A stretch of DNA of 64,000 nucleotides from Mangifera indica (taxonomy: Eukaryota > Streptophyta > Magnoliopsida > Sapindales > Anacardiaceae): NCBI RefSeq assembly GCF_011075055.1, contig NC_058153.1:7130001-7194000 (forward strand), given 5' to 3'. Shown here in pieces: positions 48,001-58,289 of this stretch. The position numbers and the translations under genes were made by a program. Position 1 is the first letter of the stretch, and each line of letters starts with the position of its first letter. The notes beneath the pieces were generated by a model, which ran no database searches, was not told the DNA's origin, and saw nothing but the letters and a program-made list of their open reading frames with translations.

Positions 48001-50836
48001 CAAGACCAGATAGCTTGGTTTTAAAAAAGTTCAATTTAAAAGTAATGGCCTGCCAAACTGTTGCTTTGGTGGGCAAAAGTGGTTCTGGTAAATCAACTGT
48101 TATAAATTTACTAGAAAGATTTTATGCTCCTCTTCGAGGAGTAATCCTCCTTGATGGTGTTGACATAAAAGAGCTCCAATTAAAATGGCTTCGAAGTCAA
48201 ATGGGTCTTGTCAGTCAAGAGCCTATTCTTTTTGCCACCACAATCAAAGATAATATCCAGTTTGGGAAAGAAAACGCTTCAATGGAGGAGATCATCAGAG
48301 CAGCTGAAGCCGCGAATGCACACAACTTCATTGAGCAACTACCCAACAAATATGACACCTTGGTGAGTCCTAACCAACCATTTTGATTTCACATTTTGTA
48401 TAGATGGCTACTAGTCACTCACATTTGGTCTGTAAGTTAATAATTTTAGGATGATTGCACTGGAGATTCACTATGTAGATATTGATCTTAGTAATATATA
48501 TACATATATGTGTGTGTGCTTCGGTAGGTGGGGCAGTTGGGAATTCAGATGTCTGGAGGGCAAAAACAAAGGATTTCTATAGCAAGGGCATTGCTTAGAG
48601 ACCCAAAAATCCTGCTACTAGATGAAGCGACAAGCTCACTGGATTCACATTCTGAAAAGGCTGTGCAGGATGCTCTAAATCAGGCTTCAATCGGGCGAAC
48701 TACAATAATTATCGCACATCGTCTTTCTTCTCTGCGCACTGCTGATTTAATTACAGTCATTAATTCGGGAGAAGTGGTTGAATCAGGTTCTCATGAGGAG
48801 CTCTTGCAAAACACAAATGGTGCGTACTCAACAATGGTGCAACAACAGAAAACTTTGACTGATGATGAAGTTACTGTCTCCCTTGTTAAAGAAACTGAAT
48901 GCAGAAATGATAATGAACCTATTTCTGAAGGTTCTTTTGAAAATAAGGAAAGTGTCAAGAAGCCTGAAGATCCTCATGATCCCCCAAATTTGAAGCAGTT
49001 GATGCTCATGGCAACGCCTGAATGGAAGTCAACCCTTTTAGGTTGCATTGGGGCAATTTCCAATGGGCTAATTCAGCCATTTCATACTTTCTGCATGGGT
49101 TCTCTTCTATCTGTTTACTTTCTAAATGATAAAAATGAGATTAGATCAGAGACAAGAAAGTATTGCTTCATCTTCTTGTCCTTTGCCGCCTTGTCCTGCA
49201 TCACCAATGTGATTCAGCATTACAATTTTGGGCATATGGGAGAGAGCTTGACCAAAAGGGTGAGAGAAGATGTGTTTGGAAAGATTTTAACCTTTGAGAT
49301 GGAGTGGTTTGATGAAGAAAACAACAACAGCGGCGCAATATGTTCAAGATTGGCTACTGATGCTACCATGGTAAGAACTCTGATCGCTGATCGATTGTCG
49401 TTGCTGGCTCAGTCCATTTCATCAACTACTTTAGCAGCTGTTCTGACTCTAGTACTATCCTGGAGACTTGCAATTGTAGCACTCGCCGTTCAACCGCTTG
49501 TAATTTGCGCCTACTATGGCGTTGCAGTTATAATCAAGAGAATGTCCAAGAAAATACTGAAAGCACAAAACAAGGCCAGTGAATTAGCCAGTGAGGCAGT
49601 TGGAAACCACAGGATTATTACCGCATTTTATTCTCAAGATAAGATTTTGAAACTATTTGAGCTCACACAAATAATTCCCGAGAAAGAGAGCCATAGACAA
49701 TCCTGGTATGCAGGTTTTGCATTATATTTCTCACAATTCATCACATCTGCAAACACTGCACTACTTCTCTGGTATGGTGGGAAACTTCTCTATCAAGGAA
49801 ATATCCTATATAAGAATATCTTTCGGATATTCTTCATCTTGATGTCCACAAGTAAAGTGATAGCAGATGCAGGAAGCACAACATCGGATTTGTCCAAGGG
49901 ATCAAGTGCATTGGAGTCGATTTTTATGATTTTGAAAAGAAAGAGTAAAATGGACCCGGATGATTTACAGGGTATTAAACCAGAAAAGATAGAAGGAGAC
50001 ATAGAGTTTAAGGAGGTAGACTTTTTCTATCCAGCTAGACCAAAACAGATTGTTTTGAATAACGTAAATTTAAAGATTGATGCAGGAAGAGTTGCTGCTA
50101 TAGTTGGGGAAAGTGGGTCTGGGAAATCTACCATCATTAGATTGATTGAGAGATTCTATGACCCATCAAAGGGTTGCATACAAATTGATGGAGTTGATAT
50201 CAAGTGCTATAATCTCAAGGCTCTAAGGTCACATATAGCATTAGTAAGTCAAGAGCCTACACTCTTTGCAGGGACAATTAAAGACAATATCTCATATGGG
50301 AGGGAGAATGCAACTGAAGCTGAAATAACTGAGGCCGCAACAATTGCAAATGCACATGATTTTATAAGGTTTGTTATAATTTTTCACACTTTGTTATTGT
50401 TTTTGTGATCTTTATATGTTTTCCAAAATATGAATCAAACTCGGCTTGCAGTTCAATGAAAGATGGATATGGAACCTACTGTGGAGAAAGAGGGATGCAG
50501 ATATCAGGGGGTCAAAAGCAAAGGATAGCAATTGCAAGAGCCGTATTGAAGAATCCACTGATATTGCTTTTGGATGAAGCAACAAGTGCACTGGACAATA
50601 ACTCAGAGAATCTTGTTCGAGATGCTCTTGAGAAGACAATGGCTGGAAAAACATGTATGGTTGTGGCTCATAAACTTTCAACAGTTGAAAAATCAGATAA
50701 GATATGTGTGATTGAGAATGGAAGGGTTGTCGAACAGGGGTCTCACGGTGAGCTACTTGGTAAAGGAGAAAAGGGTGCATACTTTTCACTTGTGAAGTGT
50801 CAGCAAATTGGCTTTGACTACCATAAGATGAGATAG
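45019..50836 (+). CDS. ABCB (MDR/P-glycoprotein-type) full ABC transporter, 7 exons, 1232 aa
   Basis: Plasma-membrane-type ATP-driven exporter of the plant ABCB family, closest by memory to the ABCB15/'putative multidrug resistance protein' group; substrate unknown. Exons: 45019-45252, 45345-45399, 46826-47010, 47274-47731, 47822-48362, 48528-50368, 50452-50836. All introns are GT-AG and phases agree, giving 3699 nt without a stop, the usual full length. Layout is TMD1-NBD1-TMD2-NBD2. NBD1: Walker [10 protein letters not shown] (aa ~395-403), Q-loop SQEP (~441), signature MSGGQ (499-503), Walker B ILLLDEAT (D523/E524), switch His555. NBD2: GESGSGKST (~1018), ISGGQ (1122), D1146/E1147, His1178. 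Both ATP sites look complete. NBD1 has VGQLG where the X-loop usually reads VGERG; NBD2 keeps CGERG. Intron 2 is expanded to 1.4 kb. Probably functional. Confidence 0.93.
45400..46825 (+). other. Expanded intron 2 of the ABCB gene (1426 bp)
   Basis: It splits one codon (G|AA) between AFL and [10 protein letters not shown] and is far longer than the other introns (83-263 bp). It contains very AT-rich stretches (45930-46140, 46560-46680) around a more GC-rich block (46190-46340) with a repeated 'gtgcgaagaag' phrase (46236 and 46308). This suggests an inserted non-coding element, but no ends were identified. Confidence 0.5.
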
Positions 50837-51092
50837 TTTAAAGAATAGCTCAACTCTATTTTCATAGGAACTTAGGTAAGACTTCAAGAGGAGTGGGCTC
50901 CTTCCTTGTTTTGGTTTTTCACATAGCCTAGTTAGGGACATGTCCTACGATGTGAGTTTGTTTCTTTGTGGCTTATTATTGTAGTGTTAACTCTTGTTTT
51001 CTTGTTCCCTATCCTGCTCTTATGGAAATAGTAGAACAAGGTAAGCTTAGATTATAGTACTAGCCGTTCAACTTTGTTTCCTTTGTTTATAA

Positions 51093-51098
51093 AATAAA
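51093..51098 (+). terminator. Candidate poly(A) signal of the ABCB gene
   Basis: AATAAA about 257 bp after the stop codon, within TATAAAATAAAATTTTG. A T-rich tail follows. Position fits a plant 3' UTR. Confidence 0.4.
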
Positions 51099-52867
51099 AT
51101 TTTGCGTATATATTTTTCATATATAATTTAAGTATACAAATGATATATTAATTAGATAATTTTAGATTAAAAATAAAGTAACGTTAATTACATAATGATA
51201 TATTATATATGTACTCTTAAAAATAAATCTAATTATATTATGATATATTATTTGTATATCTAAATTGTATATAAAAATATATGTAAAATATTATTTTATA
51301 TATTTATTTATTTACCGACCGAAAAAATTGTTTCACATTTGGAAAGTTTTTGTTCCTTGGGTTATTAGTGACCCATTTATCATGATTCGGCCTATTAAGG
51401 TGTCTTGGGCCTCACCCTTTTGAACACCCTCAGCCTGCTAGCTGTGAACTCTATTTTGGAGTTCAGGAAGTTTCATAACCCTCATATAATTTGTTAGTGT
51501 TTCTAAACTTCTAAATATTGTATTATTTTAACAAATTTAACGTTGATGAAAATTTCTAAAAATGATTAAGTACATTCACATTGTATTTTATATTTTTTAA
51601 ATTAATATTTAATGTTTATACAAATATTCTTTTTGGTGAGTAAGCAAAAATGGCATAAACGAAAAACTTAATTATTTTTTATATTTAATTTAAAAAAAAA
51701 AGGTTTGAAATGATGAAAATGAGTAAAACCTAATTAAGGGAAAAGCAGTATCAAAAAAAGAACCAAACTTAAAGAGGTATTTTTTTTTGGAATTTAACAA
51801 ATATAATTTTTTTTTATATATAATAAAATGAATTTAAATTGATAAATTTGATACTTCTAGAATTATTTTTCACTTTACATAGTTATGGTCTTAAATTAAG
51901 TTTTTTTATACTTAAAATAATGTCAATGATATTATTAGGTAAAGGAAAAAAATAATATTGTAAATATAATAACAAATAGTATTAATGATGGGAGTCCAAG
52001 ACTTTCAACTTGTGGAGTGAAAATTAGACTCGCGGAAAAACATTGTATTGAAAGTCCTAGTCCCCTTATTCATGTAGAAACTATATTTTAATTATATTAA
52101 GGGAAGATTGTTTTGGGTAATATTTTATTATCAAAATAGAGAGATTACCTTAAAAATAGATTACTTAGAAGATTACTGAGTATAAATGATTATTATATTT
52201 GATAAAATTTGGTAATGTAAATATTATTATGTTTGATTAAAAGTAATAAAAGAATACTAGTAAATTATTTTACTTAAATGCTCTTGAATATAATTATTTT
52301 TAAATATTTTTATATTATTTGTTATATTAATTAGAAATAAATTTATTTTTGTCTCAAAATATTCATAAATAATAATATAATTATAATAAAATCAAGATTA
52401 CTTTGATAATCTTTTAATACTTAAGGTAAATGTGGTAATCAGATTACCATCTATATTACTTACTATGTTAGCATTAATAATAAAATATTTTTGTAATATT
52501 TTATTACTAACCAATCAAACAAGTTAGTAAAATATAGATTACCAAGATTATCTTTAAATCCTAGAATCAAACGGCATCTTAGAGTTAATTATTATTAGGA
52601 AAGTGTTTTAAGAGGTTTAAGTCCCAATTTTGAATTAAATTTTCTCTTTCAGTTATAATTATTTTTACTTTAGTTAATAGTGTTCAAAATTATTCGTAAA
52701 TTAAATTGAACTAATATCCAAACTACAAACTGATTGAAAGAATAGGTTATCATGTAAATTGGTTTGGCTACCGAAATGAAATATTATGAAAACATAATTT
52801 TTTGTTCGATTTTCAATTTATTAAAATTTGAATTACATGAATCGAATCTATTTTCAAATTCAAAAAA
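51099..52867. other. AT-rich intergenic stretch with a MITE-like block
   Basis: No gene recognised. 52131-52580 is full of GTAAT/ATTAC-type words in both orientations (for example AGATTACCTT at 52142 and GGTAATCAGATTACC at 52435) and ends AATCAAACGGCATCTTA, resembling a miniature inverted-repeat element. Exact ends and target duplication were not found. Confidence 0.35.
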
Positions 52868-52876
52868 TAATTTAAA

Positions 52877-53625
52877 GGCCAAAGGACTTATTCCCACCCA
52901 AATTTTGATGTGTTTTCAAAATCTTATTTACGGGACTTAAAAAACTTAAATACCTACCCATAGACTGTTACGTTGAACCAAATCAAGTGTAAAATCATCA
53001 TTTTATCACTAAACTTTAAAACCTTACATTTATATCATTTTCCCCCTATAGTTTGAAAAATAAACAATTCTCCCACCTAAAAGTTTGAAAAATTCACTTT
53101 TGTCCTAAAGTTTTTTCTCCATTCTCCATGACAAGAATCAATTATCGTCGTCGCCTGGCCACCCCAACATCTTCTTCTCTGATCGTTGGGTTTCCCACCG
53201 GAGCAGGTTTGTCAAACAAAGAGATGAAGAGCCGTTTCATCTCTTCGATTAGATGAGGACGAATTATTTTCATCTAATGAACCTGCTCCAATGGAAAGGC
53301 TGACAGTTGGAGAAGAAGATGTTGGCCTGGTTGGCTGACGATGGTAATAGATTCTCGTCGTTGGAGAATGAAGAAAAACATTAAGGGGAAAAATGAAATT
53401 TTCAAACTTTTGGATGGGGGAAAATGTTAGTTTTTAAAACTATAGGAGAAAAAGATATAAACTCTTAAATTTTTAGGATTTCGTGCTCAAATTATTATTT
53501 TAGCCCCATATCTAATGGTTTTGGTTAAGCTTAACAACCCATAGCTGGGTGTTTGAGTTTTTTAAACCCTATGGGTGGAAATTTGGGTACGCATCAAAAC
53601 TTGGGTGGGAATAAGTGCTTTGGCC
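52877..53625. mobile_element. Mutator-like foldback element 1 (749 bp)
   Basis: Long inverted ends starting GGCCAAAG: the first 34 bases of each end differ at two positions, and similarity goes on with gaps for well over 100 bp. A perfect 9-bp target duplication TAATTTAAA flanks it (52868-52876 and 53626-53634). A 9-bp duplication with long inverted repeats is typical of Mutator-like (MULE-type) non-autonomous elements. The centre (53130-53380) is GC-richer, with 'tcgtcgtcgcctggcc' and its partial complement. No transposase. Confidence 0.85.
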
Positions 53626-53639
53626 TAATTTAAATTAGA

Positions 53640-53812
53640 GCAATACTATGTGTACCCACTTTGGGTATACAAATGTATACACACTCATATGTGTCATCAT
53701 ATGATTGGTTATTGTTTTATTCTTAATTCAAAATCATCCAATCACATGATGACACATATAAATGTGTATACATTTGTGTACCCAAAGTGGGTACATATAG
53801 TTTTATTGTTTA
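53640..53812. mobile_element. Small foldback MITE (about 170 bp)
   Basis: Nearly the whole length folds back: CTATGTGTACCCACTTTGGG (53648-53667) pairs with CCCAAAGTGGGTACATATAG (53781-53800), and ATGTGTCATCATATGATTGG (53689-53708) with CCAATCACATGATGACACAT near 53739-53758. It sits between the two Mutator-like elements. No clean target duplication was found. Confidence 0.75.
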
Positions 53813-53818
53813 AATTAA

Positions 53819-54614
53819 GGCCAAACGACTATTTCCCACCCAAGGTATACTGTAATGACAAGTTTCCACCCTTTAACTATGGAAACACCAAACACCCACC
53901 CATGGCCGGTTAGATTTAACAAAACCCTAACGGTGATAAGGGTAAAATCGTCATTTTCTCTAGAATATTAAAAATAAACTAAAATAGAATATATTTTGCC
54001 CCCCTAAACTTTAAAAACTAAAATCCCCCCCAGCCTAAGTTTTAAAAAATCGTAGTTTCACCCTTCCGAAGCATTGCCGACGGTCTCCGGCTCCATTGCC
54101 GACGGTCTCTCCCTCCCGAAGCATCCTCACCTTCTGGAGATCTCTTTCCTCCCATTTGGACTTCCAATCGGAGTCGGAGAAGCTGTGGAAGATGAAGAAC
54201 TTCGTCGGGGAAGACGAAGTTCTTCATCTTCCCAGTCGTCGTCATCGTTTGGGAAGACGAGTTCTCTTCCCAGATGACTTCTCTCTGCATCGGATGCGTT
54301 GAGGTCGAGTTAAGAGGGGTCCTCGGTGGAAGAGAAACCGTTGGGAGGGGAAGACGGCCGGTGATGGCGCCGGAGAAAGCGACGGAGAAGGGTTTGGAAA
54401 TAAACCCTAGGGGGGAAAAAGCAATCTTTTCAAACTTAGCTTAGGGAAAAAAAGTTAGTTTTTAAACTTTTAGGGGGGAAAATGAGATTAAATTTACTAC
54501 CGTTAGAGTTTTGTTAAATCTAACCAGCCATGGGTGGGTGTTTAGTGTTTCCATAGTTAAAGGGGGGAAACTTGTCATTACAGCATATCTAGGGTGGGAA
54601 ATAGTCGTTTGGCC
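53819..54614. mobile_element. Mutator-like foldback element 2 (796 bp)
   Basis: Ends GGCCAAACGACTATTTCCCA and its complement, with inverted repeats highly similar over at least 70 bp and continuing to about 250 bp. A perfect 9-bp target duplication TTAAATTAA flanks it (53810-53818, 54615-54623). Its terminal sequence closely resembles element 1, so they are one family. The centre (54061-54400) is clearly GC-richer than the region, with overlapping open frames in several phases; none is recognisable, and they are probably by-products of GC richness. Confidence 0.88.
54187..54232. repeat. Perfect 20-bp-arm palindrome inside foldback element 2
   Basis: Arms 54187-54206 and 54213-54232 are exact reverse complements with a 6-nt loop (GGGGAA). 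It would form a strong hairpin in DNA or RNA. Confidence 0.9.
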
Positions 54615-54623
54615 TTAAATTAA

Positions 54624-55473
54624 TCATATCTAAAATCCATTACTAGTAAAAAGTAAAAAGTGCCACAGTCCTAACCCTAAACTTGTTCTACTCTTTTAAT
54701 TGTCTTTGATGTGTTCTTGTCTTCTTCAGTTGAATCACCTCTTCCATCACTTCCCTCTTCTGCTCTCCTTCCGAACACATCTTACGATTAGTCGTGACAC
54801 TCCTTCAGCCATAATTTCGGCCAACACTTGATGACAGTCTGCGTTCTTTGTAATTCTCTCTGAGTATTTTGATTCTTTTGGGGGGCTTTTTATTGGTATT
54901 GCATAATATGTTCCCCAAAATGGCATTCAAACGTCAAATAATATGTCTATTTGGTTCTTGACAGTGAGGGAATATTTAGAATTTTAGTGCTTTCTCTATT
55001 GGCAGGCTTGTTATTCATGGTTGATGATACATGTGATGTTCATACGTTATCCCAATGGTCATGGTTTGATTATTAGCAATGTGTATAATCAATTGACCTT
55101 TTAAAATTAACCTTTTAAACTTTTTAACCTTTTAAACCTTTGAACCTAGAGTTGAAATTTTCAATACAATTTGTTAACCTAACATGATATAGAAAAAACC
55201 AATTTAGGGTTGAGATTTCTCAATACAAAACCTATTTCGGATAAACTTGATACCATTCAAAACTAAATCTAATTAGATAAAGGTTAACACGGAAATAACT
55301 TAATACGATTCAAACTGACATAAATGTTTAGAGAAATGTTTACTATAATAGAATTTATTAAAGACAAATTAAAAAAATATTGAAATACAATTATCAACAA
55401 TAATTAAATCCTTATATATTGTATGAAGTTTTATTTCAAATTACTTTGATTATTATTGAGTTTTAAATAAAAA
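54624..55473. other. Intergenic stretch with dispersed-repeat wording
   Basis: 54640-54900 looks less AT-rich and could be a relict 5' region, but no reading frame was recognised. 55080-55330 has repeated 'accttttaaac' and 'gggttgagatttctcaatac' phrases, like those at 57780-57870, typical of dispersed plant repeats. Confidence 0.35.
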
Positions 55474-55752
55474 AGAGTGAACTGTATTTTTCCCACCCAA
55501 AGATTGGCCTTAAAACACTTTTTCATCTTTTATTAGCATAAACAACATTTTTCCACCCAAAATTTAACTATTTTAATGAAACAATAATATTAAAAAGTAA
55601 AATTACCATTTGATATCTATTATTTCATCTTTGTCGTATAATCGTAAATTAAAAGGTAAAAAGAACTTTTGAAAATATTGGGAGTCTTCTGAAAATTTTT
55701 TAAATATGAATTTGTCCTTTAATATTTTCAAAATAATAGTTACACTTACACC

Positions 55753-57187
55753 CAAGGATTGAAAAACCGGACCGGACCGTCCGGTCGAATCGGACAGACC
55801 GTGAACCGAAACTGTAGACGAGTACAGTAGATAACAAAACCGTTTCAGGCTAAAAATCGGGTTGGACCGCGATTGAACTGCCGGTTCGAACTTGAACCGC
55901 GGACCAACCCGGTTTAGGCTGTGTGCCGGTTCAAGGTAAGTTTTATTCCTTTCTACTTTCTTCTTCCTTGCTGTGCACGCAGAAGAGTAGTTCCTGCAGC
56001 TGACGACATCTTCCAACTTCGCAAATTCAAAGCTCCGTTGATTCAGCTATTGCCGATGACAGTTTAACGAACATGATTCGATATTCTAGGTATATTTCAC
56101 TTGCATTTCATGGTGCAGTAATTTTTTTCTGAGAAAAAATATATACGGTATCGTTATCTAAGATGCTAGGTTTTGCTATTTGTTGCAAGTTCAAAAATCT
56201 TTTCCTTTGCAGGATAATCTGGGTGGTCGACAACTGTAGCTAATTTTTGGTATTAGCATGGAAATGGAGGATAAACTTAAAGTTTCTGGAAACGAGGACA
56301 ATGAAAGTCATGATTTTGATGATAATATTTTTGAAGTTGATTCTCGTCATAATAATTTAGTTGATAAAGAAGATGAACCAAGGGCTGAGAGCATTGAGCT
56401 AGATGAATGCAATGCTAGAACTGAAGAGGGTCAGTTCATAGAGGATAGAAAACAAGACAATGATTTCACTAATGATTTATCTATTGTGCAAGTAAATGTT
56501 GAGCTGACTGAAGCTGTCAAATTCGCTGAAAAAGTTGTAGAATCGGGCTCTACAGCACATGTTCAGAATGGCTGCCTTAATTCTTCAAATGAAAGTCCCA
56601 TCTGCAACCATGTCATGGATGTTAGTTGTATCCTATTTTAACATTTGAATCCTAACTTCTTTTTCGATATGAATCCTAATTTCATGACAAAAACGGTTTA
56701 AATTTTGAAAAAACTTTGAACTTTGCTGCCTACTGGTATTGCTATATATACGTTCAAACTATATATATATACTGATTACTATTTGATGACTCAGCCAACA
56801 ATATTGTTTATAATATTAAGCCTCCCAACAAAATCCTATTACATAATTTACTTAAAATTTCTATTTCAAATGATAGATAAATGCTTTAGAAATAATGCAT
56901 ATGTTTGTTGAATTGATTTTTTTAATATATATGTTTTGTTTTGATATAAAGTTAATGGTTATTATTTATTAAATTGATATTTAATAATACATATATTTTA
57001 TTAATTATGAAAAGTATACAGAACATAAAATTTGGTATGTAAAACACATATAATTAAATATAATTTTTTTAGGTTATTATATACAACTAAAATTCCGGTT
57101 GAACCGGCCGGTCCAAACGGTACAACCGGTCTAACCGAAACCAGTATTTAAAACAGTTTTTACTCCGATCCGGTTTTAAAAACCTTG
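55753..57187. mobile_element. hAT-like non-autonomous element (1435 bp) carrying a gene fragment
   Basis: Ends CAAGGATTGAAAAACCGGA and the complement of CAAGGTTTTTAAAACCGGA. Subterminal regions are dense in ACCGG/CCGGT motifs on both strands (55771-55920, 57092-57175). An 8-bp target duplication CTTACACC flanks it exactly (55745-55752 and 57188-57195). An 8-bp duplication, short inverted ends and clustered subterminal motifs fit hAT elements. Inside is a captured gene fragment and no transposase. Confidence 0.8.
56213..56641 (+). pseudogene. Captured host gene fragment inside the hAT-like element
   Basis: The ATG at 56258 opens a 127-codon acidic frame (MEMEDKLKVSGNEDNESHDF..., then CNHVMDVSCILF and a stop). 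A spliced-looking leader precedes it: an exon ending at 56089, a GT-AG intron 56090-56212 and an acceptor TTTGCAG. Codon usage and acidity look like the N-terminal exon of a real nuclear protein. The ending 'HVMD' followed by loss of homology-like quality suggests truncation. By style it could be the start of a FAR1-related (FRS) protein, but no diagnostic domain is present. Whether it is expressed is unknown. Confidence 0.5.
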
Positions 57188-57535
57188 CTTACACCCTCAA
57201 AAATTAAACAGAATATAATAAATTATGAATGTAAATGTCATATTATAACTATTAAGATCATACAACAATTTTAAAATATATGAGAGCTTGAAAAAATTTC
57301 AAAGATTAATTATGAGTTTTTAAATCTTTTTACTGGCTAAATTGTTATGTTTATAACATTTGGGTCTTATATAAATTTTTTTCAAAATCAATAGATAGTA
57401 AAATTACTATTTTACCTTATATAATTAGTTTTTTTAATCAAAATTTGATTTTGGGTGAGAAAGAGTTATTTATATCAACTAAGGTGAAAACGTGTTTTTA
57501 GACCAAATCTTAAGTGAAAAAATATTATTTACTCT

Positions 57536-58289
57536 TTAAAAAATTTATTTTACTTTTTTAGTTATGAGAATGAAATTCGGTTACTAAGATTATTAGTGTA
57601 TTTAAAAATTTCAGTATGTAAATTTTTTAAATCATTTATAAACAAGACAACATATTGTGTTGTATGTAGTGTTAATTATGGATTGGAGGTACTTTAGTGA
57701 AAAAACTAAAATGCTAAAAACACTTATGCAAGTGGAAACAATAGATAATTTGAAGTCATTTTAGATTGGGACAGATCAACCTGAATATAGTTCAAATTGA
57801 GTTAGGGTTGAAAAATTTTAACCCAATTCCATTTCAGATCGAGTTAGGATTGAGAGTCTCTAAGTTAAAACTCAAACTGACATGATATAAACACAATTTG
57901 ATGACACGAACTATAAGGTTTGATTCCGACAAATAAATGTGTCTAGTTGATTAACTTTTTAACCAATAGTCGAGCAATAGAATATCCTGATGCATGCAAT
58001 GATATTATGGGACAATTCTAATTTTTGTAATGCTTGTTTAGGTTGTCAAATTGTTATAAATAAGTCCATAAACTGGCGGATAAATTGTAATTATCCATCT
58101 ATATCTATTAGGAGATTACTACACTTGCATAGATAGTGTGAATTACACTTTCTTGTTGAATAGGTATTGATGGATTTGTTCTTGTTTTGAAATTTGTGAC
58201 TATGTTCTACTTCATATAATTAAATGAAAATTGGATGAGACAAATCAATATTTTGTATCTTTTATATGTTTTTATCAATGTCATTTCTC
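57536..58289. other. Intergenic stretch
   Basis: No gene recognised. 57770-57900 has dispersed-repeat wording such as 'gagttagggttgaaaaattttaaccc', with a short internal inverted repeat. Confidence 0.35.

Larger units (their letters stand above)
55474..57535. mobile_element. Outer foldback element, split by a hAT-like insertion
   Basis: The left arm (55474-55744) and the right arm (57196-57535) are inverted, imperfect copies: AGAGTGAACTGTATTTTT against AGAGTAAATAATATTTTT, then AAAACAC.TTTTCA, then ACCCAAAAT. Without the insertion the element would be about 620 bp. The target duplication is unclear in the A-rich flanks. Confidence 0.6.

Noticed and set aside
49793..50002. Minus-strand 69-codon frame within ABCB exon 6
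   Set aside because: A shadow of the long coding exon on the opposite strand.
50412..50789. 125-codon frame antisense to ABCB exon 7
   Set aside because: A shadow of the NBD2 coding sequence, with no independent start context or family resemblance.
54042..54302. Three overlapping frames of 67-82 codons in the GC-rich core of foldback element 2
   Set aside because: Open in several phases at once because of GC richness and inverted repeats; none resembles a known protein.
55603..56016. 137-codon minus-strand frame across a hAT-like end
   Set aside because: It crosses the element boundary at 55753 and the CCGG-rich subterminal repeats, so it cannot be an ancestral gene.
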